From the NCBI RefSeq assembly GCF_042649125.1, contig NZ_JBHRYQ010000001.1, positions 4,092,001 to 4,156,000 on the forward strand: 64,000 nucleotides of DNA. Reading direction: 5' to 3'. Below the pieces are notes generated by a model. That model was not told the DNA's origin. It saw only the letters and a list, made by a program, of their open reading frames with translations, and searched no databases. Every line of letters begins with the position of its first letter. Positions within the stretch are counted from its first letter, which is position 1. This DNA is from Leadbetterella lacunae. Its GTDB lineage: Bacteria > Bacteroidota > Bacteroidia > Cytophagales > Spirosomataceae. Below are positions 28,187-36,889 of this stretch, piece by piece. Both the position numbers and the translations under genes were made by a program.

Positions 28187-28690
28187 ATGGAAAATAAAAC
28201 AGTAAACAGAGGACAGTTTTTAAAGACATTGGGCTTGTCTAGCAAGGCTCTAATCGCTTTTTATTGCATTGGAGCAGTAACTGCGTGCAGCAAAGACGAA
28301 GTTATGGCTGACGGTAACACCGGAGGCACTACTGGAGGTGGCACACCCAATATGGGCCTATCGGGCACCACCACTGGTGACTCGTTAGATTTTACTTTAG
28401 ATCTCACAAGTGCAAACTACGGTAAATTAAAAAATGTGGGTGAATTTGTAATAGTTGGCGACGCATTGGTGGCAAATGCAAACGGCAATTATATCGCACT
28501 TTCTAAAACTTGTACGCACCAAGGCACTCAGTTGCAATACCGTAAAAACGAAGGAGATATCTGGTGTAATAACCATGGTTCGGAGTTCAACCTGACTGGT
28601 ACGGTTAAAAAATCGCCTGCATCTATGAGTCTTAAAGTTTTTAAAACTACTTTTGACGGTACAACACAATCTTTGAGTGTTAAGGCGTAA
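28187..28690 (+). CDS. Rieske [2Fe-2S] lipoprotein
   Basis: A 167-residue protein with a signal segment ending V-T-A-C (lipobox). The C-terminal Rieske domain has both cluster motifs, CTHQGTQ and CNNHGSEF, giving the two Cys and two His ligands. A Gly/Thr-rich linker follows the lipid anchor. Next to it lie a histidine-containing four-helix membrane protein and a YceI protein in the same direction with gaps of 34 and 23 bases. The three form a likely periplasmic electron-transfer unit. Confidence 0.85.
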   Translation: MENKTVNRGQFLKTLGLSSKALIAFYCIGAVTACSKDEVMADGNTGGTTGGGTPNMGLSGTTTGDSLDFTLDLTSANYGKLKNVGEFVIVGDALVANANGNYIALSKTCTHQGTQLQYRKNEGDIWCNNHGSEFNLTGTVKKSPASMSLKVFKTTFDGTTQSLSVKA

Positions 28691-28724
28691 ATTGTTAGAT
28701 TTGGTAAAACTAAACGTATAAAAT

Positions 28725-29375
28725 ATGAAAAAGCTATTGATTTTTTTGGTGATGTTTCCTTTCATGGCCCTTTGCCAAGAGATTAATACAGATAGCCTCT
28801 TACTTGATATTACAGGTGATTTAAGTCTAAATCAGGAACCACAAAGTTTACTACCTGAGCGAATGATGTTTACCCAAAGAATGCTTTGGGGGGAAAACGG
28901 GCTGTATCGTAAGGTGGGAATAGCCCCAAGGGTACTTACACCAGAAACCCGCGAACATGAGCTAAAAATAAGAAGAACCATGTTTCGTATTCATCAAGCG
29001 GTGGGTTTGACCACCGCAGCAGCTATGGTGGCACAGGGGTTCTTGGGCTCGAGGTTGTATGACGACAACAGGGAGTATAATCCGCAAGTAAAAAAATGGC
29101 ACGAAGGTGTGGCTACGGGTATCAATATTGGTTATGCTACTACGGCTTTGATGAGTTTTACCTCGCCACCTCCTTTTATTAATCGTAAGAAATTTGACAA
29201 TATTAAATTGCATAAAATACTCTCTTATGTGCACCTGACAGGTATGATTACGACCAACGTTTTGGCAGGTCAAATAAGTAATAATTTTACCTTAAAGAAG
29301 TACCATAGAGCAGCTGCCTACACAACTTTTGGGGCGTACGCTTTAGCGATAGCCTCTATTAAATTTGAATTATAG
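28725..29375 (+). CDS. four-helix membrane protein with conserved histidines (cytochrome b561-like)
   Basis: A 216-residue protein with an N-terminal signal-like segment, then about four hydrophobic helices in the second two-thirds. His residues occur in RIHQAVGLT, KKWHEGVA, IKLHKILSYVHLTG and KKYHRAAAY, spaced like haem-ligand histidines of b-type membrane cytochromes. It is the middle gene of the Rieske / membrane / YceI unit. I infer a quinone- or haem-linked electron carrier; no firm family is recognised. Confidence 0.6.
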   Translation: MKKLLIFLVMFPFMALCQEINTDSLLLDITGDLSLNQEPQSLLPERMMFTQRMLWGENGLYRKVGIAPRVLTPETREHELKIRRTMFRIHQAVGLTTAAAMVAQGFLGSRLYDDNREYNPQVKKWHEGVATGINIGYATTALMSFTSPPPFINRKKFDNIKLHKILSYVHLTGMITTNVLAGQISNNFTLKKYHRAAAYTTFGAYALAIASIKFEL

Positions 29376-29398
29376 AAACGATTTAATCTTAAAATTTT

Positions 29399-29944
29399 AT
29401 GAAAAATATATTAACCGCATTGCTACTGTTAGGAGTGCTATTAAATGCCAGTGCCCAGTCTAAAAGAAAAATAGAGGCAAACAAAAAATCATCAGAAATC
29501 GGCTATAGCATGAAACACCCTTTGCATGAATGGACTGCATCGGCCAAAGATGGGAAGTGTATCATAGTTTTTAATGACGATACACAAAAAGTGGAAGTTG
29601 TGGCTGTGGTAGTGGCTGTACGGTCTTTTGATAGTGAAAACTCAAATAGAGATTCACATGCTTTGGAGGTTTTAGAAGCTTTGAAGTTTCCCAATATTAC
29701 ATTTTCGGCTAACAATATCACAGATAATGGAAGTTCATTGCAAATAAAGGGGAATTTGGTTTTTCATGGAGTTACTAAACCCGTAGAAGTTACAGCAAAA
29801 AAGAGTATTTCGGGTAAAAAACTTTTGGTAGAGGGGGCTTTTGATATTAACATGACCGACTACAATGTGGTACCTCCAGGCTTGATGGGACTCAAGACCG
29901 AAGAGTTAATAAAACTGAATTTTAAATTCAATTTTGATATATAA
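29399..29944 (+). CDS. YceI family periplasmic lipid-binding protein
   Basis: A 181-residue protein with a signal peptide ending near Ala19-Gln20. It matches the YceI family (lipocalin-like barrel that binds polyisoprenoids such as quinones): VEVVAVVVAVRSFDSENSNR, FPNITFSANNI and GNLVFHGVTKPVEV are characteristic. In this unit it may shuttle a quinone to or from the Rieske and cytochrome-like partners, which is inference. Confidence 0.88.
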   Translation: MKNILTALLLLGVLLNASAQSKRKIEANKKSSEIGYSMKHPLHEWTASAKDGKCIIVFNDDTQKVEVVAVVVAVRSFDSENSNRDSHALEVLEALKFPNITFSANNITDNGSSLQIKGNLVFHGVTKPVEVTAKKSISGKKLLVEGAFDINMTDYNVVPPGLMGLKTEELIKLNFKFNFDI

Positions 29945-30093
29945 GTTTTCGTTTTTGTAATAAATAAGGAATTCAATAGTTTTTTTTAACTTTTGATGTC
30001 ATTATGAGGGTGTTTTGAAAGAAATTTTGAAATAGAAACAATATTTGATTTATTTTGAATCCGAATTCAAACTATCATCAATAACCCTAGAAA

Positions 30094-31473
30094 ATGAAAA
30101 CAAAGTATACCTTGCTTGCTATCGCTATTAGTTTAGCGTTAGCGTCTTCCACCACACTCTTAAATTACTTTCACGTAGTAGACATTTCGGAATCTGTTCT
30201 TGTAATTTTTAGGTACTTGTTTATCGCCGCTATGGTGCTTTTTGCATATCAGCGAAAGTCGCTTACCGTATGGATTTTGATAAGTATGATTATCGGTGCC
30301 GAAATAGGGCATGACTTTCCTGAGTTTGCGGTAAACCTTAAAGTTGTAAGTAAAATTTTCATAAAACTTATTAAGGCCATCATCGGGCCCCTGCTTTTTG
30401 CTACACTTGTGGCGGGTATTGCGGGTCATTCTGACCTAAAGCAAGTAGGCCGTATGGGCTGGAAATCGCTCCTTTATTTTGAAGTAGTTACCACGTTGGC
30501 CTTATTTATAGGTTTGTTTTTTGCCAACTGGATTAAACCAGGTGCGGGTATCAAGCAAATGCCAGGAGTAGCGGAAGAGCTCCCTCATGTGGATCCTCAA
30601 ACGTGGCAAGACGTACTTCTTCATGTATTTCCTGAAAACATTGCTAAATCAGTAGCTGAAGGACAAACGCTCCAAATCGTAATATTCTCGGTGTTATTTG
30701 GTATAGGTTTGGCCATGCTAGAGAAGAAAAAACGCGAGAAAATGGTAGGCGGTATCGAACTTCTTTCTGAAGTGATGTTTAAGTTTACTTCTATCGTAAT
30801 GTATTTCGCTCCTTTTGCGGTAGGTTCGGCCATCGCGGTTACAGTTGGTCACATGGGTTTTGAGGTTCTTAAAAATCTCGCTTTGTTACTTATGACACTT
30901 TACTTGGCACTAATAGCCTTCGTTTTGTTGGTTTTAGTACCTGTCATGTTAATCATCAAAGTTCCTGTAATAAAATTTGTCAAAAACATCTCTGAGCCAC
31001 TTTCTATTGCCTTTGCTACTACCAGTTCAGAGTCAGCTTTGCCTAAGGCCATGGAGCAAATGGAGCGTTTCGGAGTGCCACGTCATATTGTGTCTTTTGT
31101 AATGCCAACGGGTTACAGTTTTAACTTGGATGGATCTACGCTTTACCTTTCTTTGGCGGCTATATTTGTTACACAAGCTGCGGGTATTGATTTTCCGGTG
31201 GAGCAACAAATCGTGATGTTATTAACCTTAATGCTAACCAGTAAAGGTGTAGCCGGAGTACCTAGAGCCACTTTGGTGATTTTGTTGGGAACTTTGGCTT
31301 CGTTTGGTTTGCCTGAGTGGCCCGTATTGTTAATTATAGGAATAGATGAGCTAATGGATATGGCCCGTACCACTGTAAATGTGTTTGGTAACTGCTTGGC
31401 TACTACAGTGGTGGCTCGTTGGGAGGGAGAGCTCGACGATGAGAAAATGCACGCAGAACCAATTTTAGATTAA
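30094..31473 (+). CDS. dicarboxylate/amino acid:cation symporter (DAACS)
   Basis: A 459-residue membrane transporter of the DAACS family, which takes up glutamate, aspartate, succinate or related acids with Na+ or H+. It has the hairpin motif TTSSESALPKAM, the NLDGSTLYLSLA motif and the substrate-binding MARTTVNVFGNCLAT in helix 8. The N-terminus has additional hydrophobic segments compared with the shortest members. It is monocistronic with a terminator. Confidence 0.92.
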   Translation: MKTKYTLLAIAISLALASSTTLLNYFHVVDISESVLVIFRYLFIAAMVLFAYQRKSLTVWILISMIIGAEIGHDFPEFAVNLKVVSKIFIKLIKAIIGPLLFATLVAGIAGHSDLKQVGRMGWKSLLYFEVVTTLALFIGLFFANWIKPGAGIKQMPGVAEELPHVDPQTWQDVLLHVFPENIAKSVAEGQTLQIVIFSVLFGIGLAMLEKKKREKMVGGIELLSEVMFKFTSIVMYFAPFAVGSAIAVTVGHMGFEVLKNLALLLMTLYLALIAFVLLVLVPVMLIIKVPVIKFVKNISEPLSIAFATTSSESALPKAMEQMERFGVPRHIVSFVMPTGYSFNLDGSTLYLSLAAIFVTQAAGIDFPVEQQIVMLLTLMLTSKGVAGVPRATLVILLGTLASFGLPEWPVLLIIGIDELMDMARTTVNVFGNCLATTVVARWEGELDDEKMHAEPILD

Positions 31474-31492
31474 TAGTTTTTTTCGAATAAAT

Positions 31493-31527
31493 AAAAGACC
31501 CTTGAGCATATGGCTGAAGGGTCTTTT
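31493..31527. terminator. terminator after the DAACS symporter gene
   Basis: A perfect 11-bp stem AAAAGACCCTT (31493-31503) / AAGGGTCTTTT (31517-31527) with a 13-base loop lies between two convergent genes. Confidence 0.85.
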
Positions 31528-31533
31528 ATAGTT

Positions 31534-31995
31534 TTATTTGATTGCAAACCTGGCTGATAGCCCGAAGTTTTGAATATATAATCCCGGATAGTTTATCAGA
31601 TTAAATTCTGGTTTCCAGTCAATACTCATGTTAAGTGGTATTTCGGTAAAGTTATATTCTAAGCCTACGATACCGTCAACTCCTACCTGAAAATTAGACT
31701 CAACGTAGTCTTTGTGTCTGTAATATGGAGCAGAGCCTAAGTGACCACCAAAACCATAGTACCATCTAAATCCGCCACCGTTAAATGCCGCTTGATTCCA
31801 CTCAATCAATGCGGTTCCTTTTAGGCCTCTTCCAAAGCCATCAAGTAAAAACTCGGCACCTGCTTTCCCAAGTTTATTTGCTTTTAGGGTTAATCCCGGA
31901 CTTCCATCAAATCTGGCTCCGACAGCGAACTTATATTGGGCCTGAACCGAAATGCTGAGTAATAATAAAAAGGTTATTTTTTGTAGGGTCTTCAT
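31534..31995 (-). CDS. small outer-membrane beta-barrel-like protein
   Basis: A 153-residue protein with a signal peptide ending near Ala19-Gln20 and alternating hydrophobic/hydrophilic strands rich in Gly, Tyr and Phe, ending in an aromatic residue near the C-terminus (SARFAIK). This is the usual look of a small eight-stranded outer-membrane barrel of Bacteroidota. No specific family is recognised. Confidence 0.75.
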   Translation of the reverse strand: MKTLQKITFLLLLSISVQAQYKFAVGARFDGSPGLTLKANKLGKAGAEFLLDGFGRGLKGTALIEWNQAAFNGGGFRWYYGFGGHLGSAPYYRHKDYVESNFQVGVDGIVGLEYNFTEIPLNMSIDWKPEFNLINYPGLYIQNFGLSARFAIK

Positions 31996-32463
31996 AAAAA
32001 TTAATTGTTTTTGATTAGATACGATAAAGTTCTCTAATTAGCCTAAGTTGGCTTTGAGAACTTAACAAAGTACTTTCTCGAAACTTAAAATAAGATTAAT
32101 TCAACCTTAAATTTTTATTACTGTTAAACGGTTAATTTTTATTTTTAAAGAAAACATAGCTCAAACCTACCATTGAAGCCATTTTTTAATCATTTTGAAA
32201 AACACCCCCCTTTCATTAACTGGGTCGCCTGCCAGCGGGGCCTCCATTTTTTTTCGAAAAAAAACGGAGCAAAAAAAACTGCACCCTACAAACTCGCACA
32301 ATTAAAATTCTTATTGTCAATGTTCTAAAAAAAAATATACTTCCCAAAAGAATTTTAACAGTGCTCAAACAGTGCAGGGCGATGTAATGATTTATTTTCT
32401 ATTTTTTTACCTGTTTGACAGTGAATTTTTATTATACGCTTCTGCAAAAAATAATTGCACGGT
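31996..32463. other. intergenic region with A/T-rich hairpin
   Basis: No gene is supported in this 468-base gap between two minus-strand genes. It contains a hairpin at 32242-32269, where CTCC-A-T8 pairs with A8-C-GGAG with one mismatch, preceded by a short GC-rich segment unlike the surroundings. Both flanks are AT-rich. A short open frame at 32372-32569 has no ribosome-binding support and overlaps the reductase gene, so it is not called. Confidence 0.5.
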
Positions 32464-33471
32464 TTATTCAAAAAAAACTAAAAGATTCTCGGGTATTATA
32501 ATGCCTTCTTTGAGCATTAATTGTTTCTTTTTGAGTCCGTTTTCGCCGGGTAACCTAACTGGATTTTGAGGGTTAAGTGGTGTATTGTTTTTTGCATTTT
32601 CGACAAAATGTTGCATTTCAGATAAAAAATAATGCTCACCTCCAAATTTTGAAGAATCTATCACTTGTACAAATACCGAAGCACCCCATCTGCTCGGGTC
32701 GGAAACCCTTCCATGGCCGCCTAATGCTCCTGTTAGGGCTTCTATCATAATACCTAAGGCAAAGCCTTTGTAGCCGAGGTCCATGCCGCCTAAAGGCAAA
32801 ACTGTGGCCGGCGGGTTGTCAAATATAGCCTGGGGGTCATCTGTAGCATTTCCGGTTTTGTCTAAAAGCCACGGTCCGCCCAGTTTTACATTATTTTTTG
32901 CGGCTCGGTTTACCACACCATTTGCGGTGGTTGACATGCTTACATCTATCAGTATAGGTTCACTTTCTGTCGGAATTCCGATAGCCAAAGGATTGGGCGA
33001 ATACATGGGGATAGTACCACCAAATGGAGCTACCGCCTTATTTTTTGGGTCAGAGCAGGCCACTATTACAGTTAGGTTTTCTCGTGTAGTTTTTTCTAAA
33101 AAAGCTGCCAAGCAGGCTATGTGATGCGATTTTTGAATCGTTATGGTGCCAGTGCCGTATTCTTTGGCCATTTCGGTTGCTTTTTCTATGGCTTTCTCGG
33201 TTAGCCATGTGCCCGGCAGATAGCGTCCGTCCCAGGCTTCGGCCACAATGGTTTTGTTGAGCACTTCGTAGCTCCCGGTCTTTTCCATGGTGCCGCCTGC
33301 GAGTTCGTCTAAGTAGGCTTGCACCAATGCCAAGCCGTGTGTGGTATGCCCCAAAAGTTCTCCTTCGGTCAAGATTTCGGCTATAGATTTAGCCTTTTCG
33401 GTATCCAAACCTGCTTCTTTAAATTTTTTTGTGAGGGTTGAAATTATTTCTTCGTAACTTTTCTTTATCAT
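32464..33471 (-). CDS. Ldh_2 family NAD(P)-dependent oxidoreductase
   Basis: A 335-residue member of the malate/L-lactate/ureidoglycolate dehydrogenase family (also 2,3-diketogulonate reductase). Family segments are GHTTHGLALVQAYL near the N-terminus, KSHHIACLAAF in the middle and PMYSPNPLAIGIPT in the coenzyme-binding part. The reaction is reduction of a 2-keto acid or the reverse. It is divergent from a rhamnogalacturonan-type esterase gene, so it may act in pectin sugar breakdown, but this is only context. Confidence 0.85.
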   Translation of the reverse strand: MIKKSYEEIISTLTKKFKEAGLDTEKAKSIAEILTEGELLGHTTHGLALVQAYLDELAGGTMEKTGSYEVLNKTIVAEAWDGRYLPGTWLTEKAIEKATEMAKEYGTGTITIQKSHHIACLAAFLEKTTRENLTVIVACSDPKNKAVAPFGGTIPMYSPNPLAIGIPTESEPILIDVSMSTTANGVVNRAAKNNVKLGGPWLLDKTGNATDDPQAIFDNPPATVLPLGGMDLGYKGFALGIMIEALTGALGGHGRVSDPSRWGASVFVQVIDSSKFGGEHYFLSEMQHFVENAKNNTPLNPQNPVRLPGENGLKKKQLMLKEGIIIPENLLVFFE

Positions 33472-33568
33472 TCTTTGGCTAGTGTTTTATCTATTTCTTA
33501 TTTTAGAAAACAAGATAGCACAGAAGACTTAATTTTGAAACGGAATGTACATTTATTGAAAAACAGAT

Positions 33569-34336
33569 ATGTTTAGATTGTTAGTATTTTTAATCTTGGG
33601 GTTATTTTTTTCTCCAAAACCAAAACCTACGCTATTTTTAATAGGTGACAGCACCGTAAAAACGGGACAAGGAAAAGGCGAAAGCGATATGTGGGGATGG
33701 GGGAGTGTGCTCGATGCCAAGTTTGATACCACTAAAATAAACATAGAAAACCATGCGATTGGTGGCCGTAGTAGTCGCACGTTTTTAACGGATGGTAGGT
33801 GGGAACCACTTTTGGCTAAATTTCAAAAAGGGGATTATTTGATTATGCAGTTTGGTCATAATGACGACTGGGCCATCAATGACACCCTAAGAGCACGAGG
33901 AACCATAAAAGGCATAGGAGAAGAATCTGTAGAAATTGATAATGTAATCACTAAAAAACACGAATTGGTACATACTTTTGGGTGGTATATGCGAAAATTT
34001 GCGACTGAAGCTCAGGCCAAAGGCGTGGAGGTTTTTATCTGTTCGCCTGTACCGAGAAATAATTTCGAAGGAAATAAAATAAAAAGAACCGTAGAATATT
34101 ACCCCAAATGGGCGGCCGAAGTAGCCAAACAGACCCATAGCCATTTTATAGATTTGCACGAAAGTTCGGCTGAGGTTTACGAAAGTTTGGGTACGGGAAA
34201 AGTTAAAGAACTATATTTTACCCAAAAAGATAACACCCATACCAATTTGGCAGGAGCAAAGCTAAACGCTGAAAATGTGGCTTTAGGTATTAAAAATACA
34301 AATAAAACCACGCTGAAGAGATATTTACTAAAATAG
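33569..34336 (+). CDS. rhamnogalacturonan acetylesterase-like SGNH hydrolase
   Basis: A 255-residue secreted SGNH hydrolase. The blocks are LIGDSTVKTG (GDST nucleophile, near residue 30), AIGGRSSRTFL, FGHNDDW (Asn) and NTHTNLAGAKLN (catalytic His). The wide spacing and GDST rather than GDSL motif are typical of rhamnogalacturonan acetylesterases (CE12). The downstream GH88/105 gene starts six bases after its stop, supporting a pectin-degrading unit. Confidence 0.87.
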   Translation: MFRLLVFLILGLFFSPKPKPTLFLIGDSTVKTGQGKGESDMWGWGSVLDAKFDTTKINIENHAIGGRSSRTFLTDGRWEPLLAKFQKGDYLIMQFGHNDDWAINDTLRARGTIKGIGEESVEIDNVITKKHELVHTFGWYMRKFATEAQAKGVEVFICSPVPRNNFEGNKIKRTVEYYPKWAAEVAKQTHSHFIDLHESSAEVYESLGTGKVKELYFTQKDNTHTNLAGAKLNAENVALGIKNTNKTTLKRYLLK

Positions 34337-34342
34337 AAAAAA

Positions 34343-35473
34343 ATGAAATTGAAACGCCTTAATTTATTTGTAATATTTTTTATTGGAATGAGTTTGCATG
34401 CCTTGGCTCAACGGACTCCTACCAAAAAAAGTGTGATAGATGTGATGGAGAAAACCAACGCATATTTTATGCGTGTTTGGCCAGATCCTGCTCAAAAAAT
34501 AGTCTCTGATAAAGTACGAACCTCCAATCTTTGGACCCGCGGTGTGTATTACGAAGGCTTGGTAGATTTCAATAAAATTGCACCAGATAGTGCCTATTTA
34601 AAGTATATGTTAGATTGGGCAGAGGGCAATAATTGGAGTTTAAGATTCGGGCGGAATTCGAGACATGCCGACCCGATGTGTGCAGGTCAAACCTATTTGG
34701 ATTTGTACCAACAAGACCCTCAGTCGCACAAGATTTTGGAGATACAGTATGCGGTAGATATGATGACGTACTCAGACAAAGCCGACGACTGGACTTGGAT
34801 AGATGCATTGCAGATGGCGATGCCGGTATTCGCAAAGCTATCGGTCATGAAAAACGATGCCCGTTACAGCGAAAAAATGTATGATTTATATATACATTCA
34901 AAAAACATAGAAGGCGGTGGATTGTATAACTCAGCAGAGAAGCTTTGGTGGAGAGACAAAGATTTTGTGCCGCCATATAAAACGCCGGGCGGTCAAAACT
35001 GCTATTGGTCACGTGGGAATGGTTGGGTTATTGCGGCTTTGGCTCGTGTGATGGATATTTTGCCAGAAACTGACCCGCATTATCAAGAATACAAAACGAC
35101 CTACCTAGAAATGATGGACGCACTGCTTCCACTTCAGCGGAAAGACGGTTTCTGGAATGTGTCGCTCACTGATCCGAGTGATTTCGGTGGGCCAGAATTA
35201 TCCGGCACGGCACTGTTTGTGTATGGCTACGCTTGGGGAATAAACAAAGGATGGCTTTCAGAAGAAAAGTACTTATCTCCGGCACTAAAAGGCTGGAATG
35301 CCATGACAAAAAAATGTGTTCACAAAGACGGCATGCTCGGCTATGTGCAGTCCACGGGCAAAGAGCCCAAAGATGGGCAGCCACTTAGCTACGATAAAAA
35401 AGCAAATTTTGAAGACTACGGTTTGGGGTGTTTTTTATTAGCGGGAAGCCAAATATATCACCTAAGCAAATAA
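34343..35473 (+). CDS. glycoside hydrolase family 88/105 (unsaturated rhamnogalacturonyl hydrolase)
   Basis: A 376-residue protein with a signal peptide ending near Ala22-Gln23. The (alpha/alpha)6 fold pattern of GH88/GH105 is seen, with RTSNLWTRGVYYEGL, SRHADPMCAGQTYLDLY, ALQMAMPVFAKL and YWSRGNGWVIAAL segments. These enzymes remove the unsaturated uronic acid left by pectin lyases. It is translationally close to the acetylesterase gene (6 bases). Confidence 0.9.
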   Translation: MKLKRLNLFVIFFIGMSLHALAQRTPTKKSVIDVMEKTNAYFMRVWPDPAQKIVSDKVRTSNLWTRGVYYEGLVDFNKIAPDSAYLKYMLDWAEGNNWSLRFGRNSRHADPMCAGQTYLDLYQQDPQSHKILEIQYAVDMMTYSDKADDWTWIDALQMAMPVFAKLSVMKNDARYSEKMYDLYIHSKNIEGGGLYNSAEKLWWRDKDFVPPYKTPGGQNCYWSRGNGWVIAALARVMDILPETDPHYQEYKTTYLEMMDALLPLQRKDGFWNVSLTDPSDFGGPELSGTALFVYGYAWGINKGWLSEEKYLSPALKGWNAMTKKCVHKDGMLGYVQSTGKEPKDGQPLSYDKKANFEDYGLGCFLLAGSQIYHLSK

Positions 35474-35478
35474 GCCAA

Positions 35479-35817
35479 TTATAATGGCCTAAGTGCTTCT
35501 CCTTCGTAGTTTATGCCGTCCCATCCGAAGCTCATGAAGTTTCTGATATTGGCGTGGTCTTCCCCTTCAGGATTACCCAAAACATCGTTTCTGTAATAGT
35601 CTCCAAAACAGGTTAGGGTTTCCTCTTTGCTAAGGTTTTGGAGCTTCGCGAAGGCAAAAACCTTGCATGAACCTGAGTTTTGACCGGCTTCGTTAACAGC
35701 GTTTCCATTCGTGAACTTTGTGGGAGTAAACGCATAGTTTGCATCTATGGCACTTATAATTTCTTGGAAATTTACTTCGCTAGGCGAGTTCTTTATTTTC
35801 GATATTAATTCTTTCAA
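35479..35817 (-). CDS. HopJ-type protein, TTG start proposed
   Basis: A protein of the HopJ type III effector family, widespread in bacteria without type III secretion and of unknown housekeeping function. It contains the conserved IDANYAFTPTKFTNG and SCKVFAFAKL segments. The open frame starts 69 bases upstream (ATG at 35886), but I prefer the TTG at 35817. Family members begin there (fMet-KELISKI in this protein), and a perfect -7 box lies just upstream, inside the longer frame. The ATG would also leave only 21 bases to the divergent UbiA gene. The name does not imply virulence here. Confidence 0.75.
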   Translation of the reverse strand: MKELISKIKNSPSEVNFQEIISAIDANYAFTPTKFTNGNAVNEAGQNSGSCKVFAFAKLQNLSKEETLTCFGDYYRNDVLGNPEGEDHANIRNFMSFGWDGINYEGEALRPL

Positions 35818-35833
35818 TGTATTTTCTTTTTTG

Positions 35834-35841
35834 CAAAAATA
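35834..35841 (-). promoter_or_regulatory. -7 box deciding the HopJ-like gene start
   Basis: The minus strand reads TATTTTTG, an exact -7 match, 17 bases upstream of the proposed TTG start and inside the longer reading frame; a -33 element is not clear. Confidence 0.4.
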
Positions 35842-35907
35842 AGGCAATCGCACAATATTCAGATTATTTTCTTCTAATTTGTACACACAAATCTTCTTTA
35901 ACCTACT

Positions 35908-36780
35908 ATGAGTCCAAAAGATATTTTTTTACACCTTAGGTTTCCATTTTCGTTTTTTTTGATGCCCATTTATTGGTTGGCACTTAGTCAGCAGCAGGCA
36001 GGGTACACCTTTGTCAATATTCTGATTTTTATTGTATTACATATCTGTATTTATCCGGCTTCTAATGCCTATAACAGCTATTTTGACAAAGACGAAGGCA
36101 GTATCGGAGGGCTAGAAAATCCACCTAAAGTGGACCGTAAACTCTGGAAAGCCGCCAATTATTTCGATGCGGCGGGTATTTTAATCGCCTTTTTTATGGT
36201 TGATCGCTTTTTTGGGCTTGGGGTTTTGTTTTATGTGGCGGTGAGTAGAATGTACAGCTACACCGGTGTTAGGTTAAAAAAATATGCGGTAATCAGTTGG
36301 CTCATTGTGGGTTTATTTCAAGGGGCTTTGGTGTTTTTTTTAGTGTTTACTTTTGGTCAAAAGTTAAATCCTGTAGAGTTTTTGGAGGCAACTACTCAAG
36401 CCGGAGAACCGGCATATTTGGGGGCAATCATGTCAGCATTTATCCTGTGGGCGGTTTATCCGCTTACGCAAGTGTATCAACATGAGGCTGACTCAAAAAG
36501 CGGCGATCGAACCATTAGCATGCTTTTGGGGGTTAAAGGTACTTTTGTTTTCAGTATGATTTTCTTTGCCTTTGCGTTTGTGGTGGCGTACCTATTTTTG
36601 CCTGCCTTTGAGTTTTATCGTTTCGTAGGTTTCTCGCTTCCGGTGGCTGGTTTTCTAAATATTTGGTTTGTGAAGGTCCTGAAAGACCAAAGCATGGCGG
36701 ACTTTAAACACACTATGCAGCTCAATGTGTTGTCGTCAGTGATGCTTAATATTTGTTTTTTGCTTAATATTTTATGGTAA
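35908..36780 (+). CDS. UbiA-family prenyltransferase
   Basis: A 290-residue membrane enzyme of the UbiA superfamily with about eight helices. The first aspartate motif is NSYFDKDEG (Asn56, Asp60, Asp62) and the second is EADSKSGDRT (Asp195, Asp200); both bind Mg-pyrophosphate. Such enzymes attach an isoprenoid chain to an aromatic acceptor. It heads the type III polyketide synthase cluster (109 bases before the PKS), so a polyketide phenol is its likely acceptor by context. Confidence 0.82.
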   Translation: MSPKDIFLHLRFPFSFFLMPIYWLALSQQQAGYTFVNILIFIVLHICIYPASNAYNSYFDKDEGSIGGLENPPKVDRKLWKAANYFDAAGILIAFFMVDRFFGLGVLFYVAVSRMYSYTGVRLKKYAVISWLIVGLFQGALVFFLVFTFGQKLNPVEFLEATTQAGEPAYLGAIMSAFILWAVYPLTQVYQHEADSKSGDRTISMLLGVKGTFVFSMIFFAFAFVVAYLFLPAFEFYRFVGFSLPVAGFLNIWFVKVLKDQSMADFKHTMQLNVLSSVMLNICFLLNILW

Positions 36781-36889
36781 AAAACACGTAAGTAAAGCAA
36801 AACAATAAAAAACAAAAGCATTTTTAATCGGTTTGTCTTTTTGGTGACATCGAAAAAGCGACGAAGCCGTAAATTTTCCAAAAATAATT

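Noticed and set aside
32372..32569. Small plus-strand frame with a hydrophobic start overlapping the Ldh_2 gene end
   Set aside because: Low-complexity, no promoter or ribosome-binding signal, and it overlaps the coding end of the reductase gene.
35479..35886. HopJ name as a sign of type III secretion or virulence
   Set aside because: No secretion genes are present, and this family is widespread in free-living bacteria.
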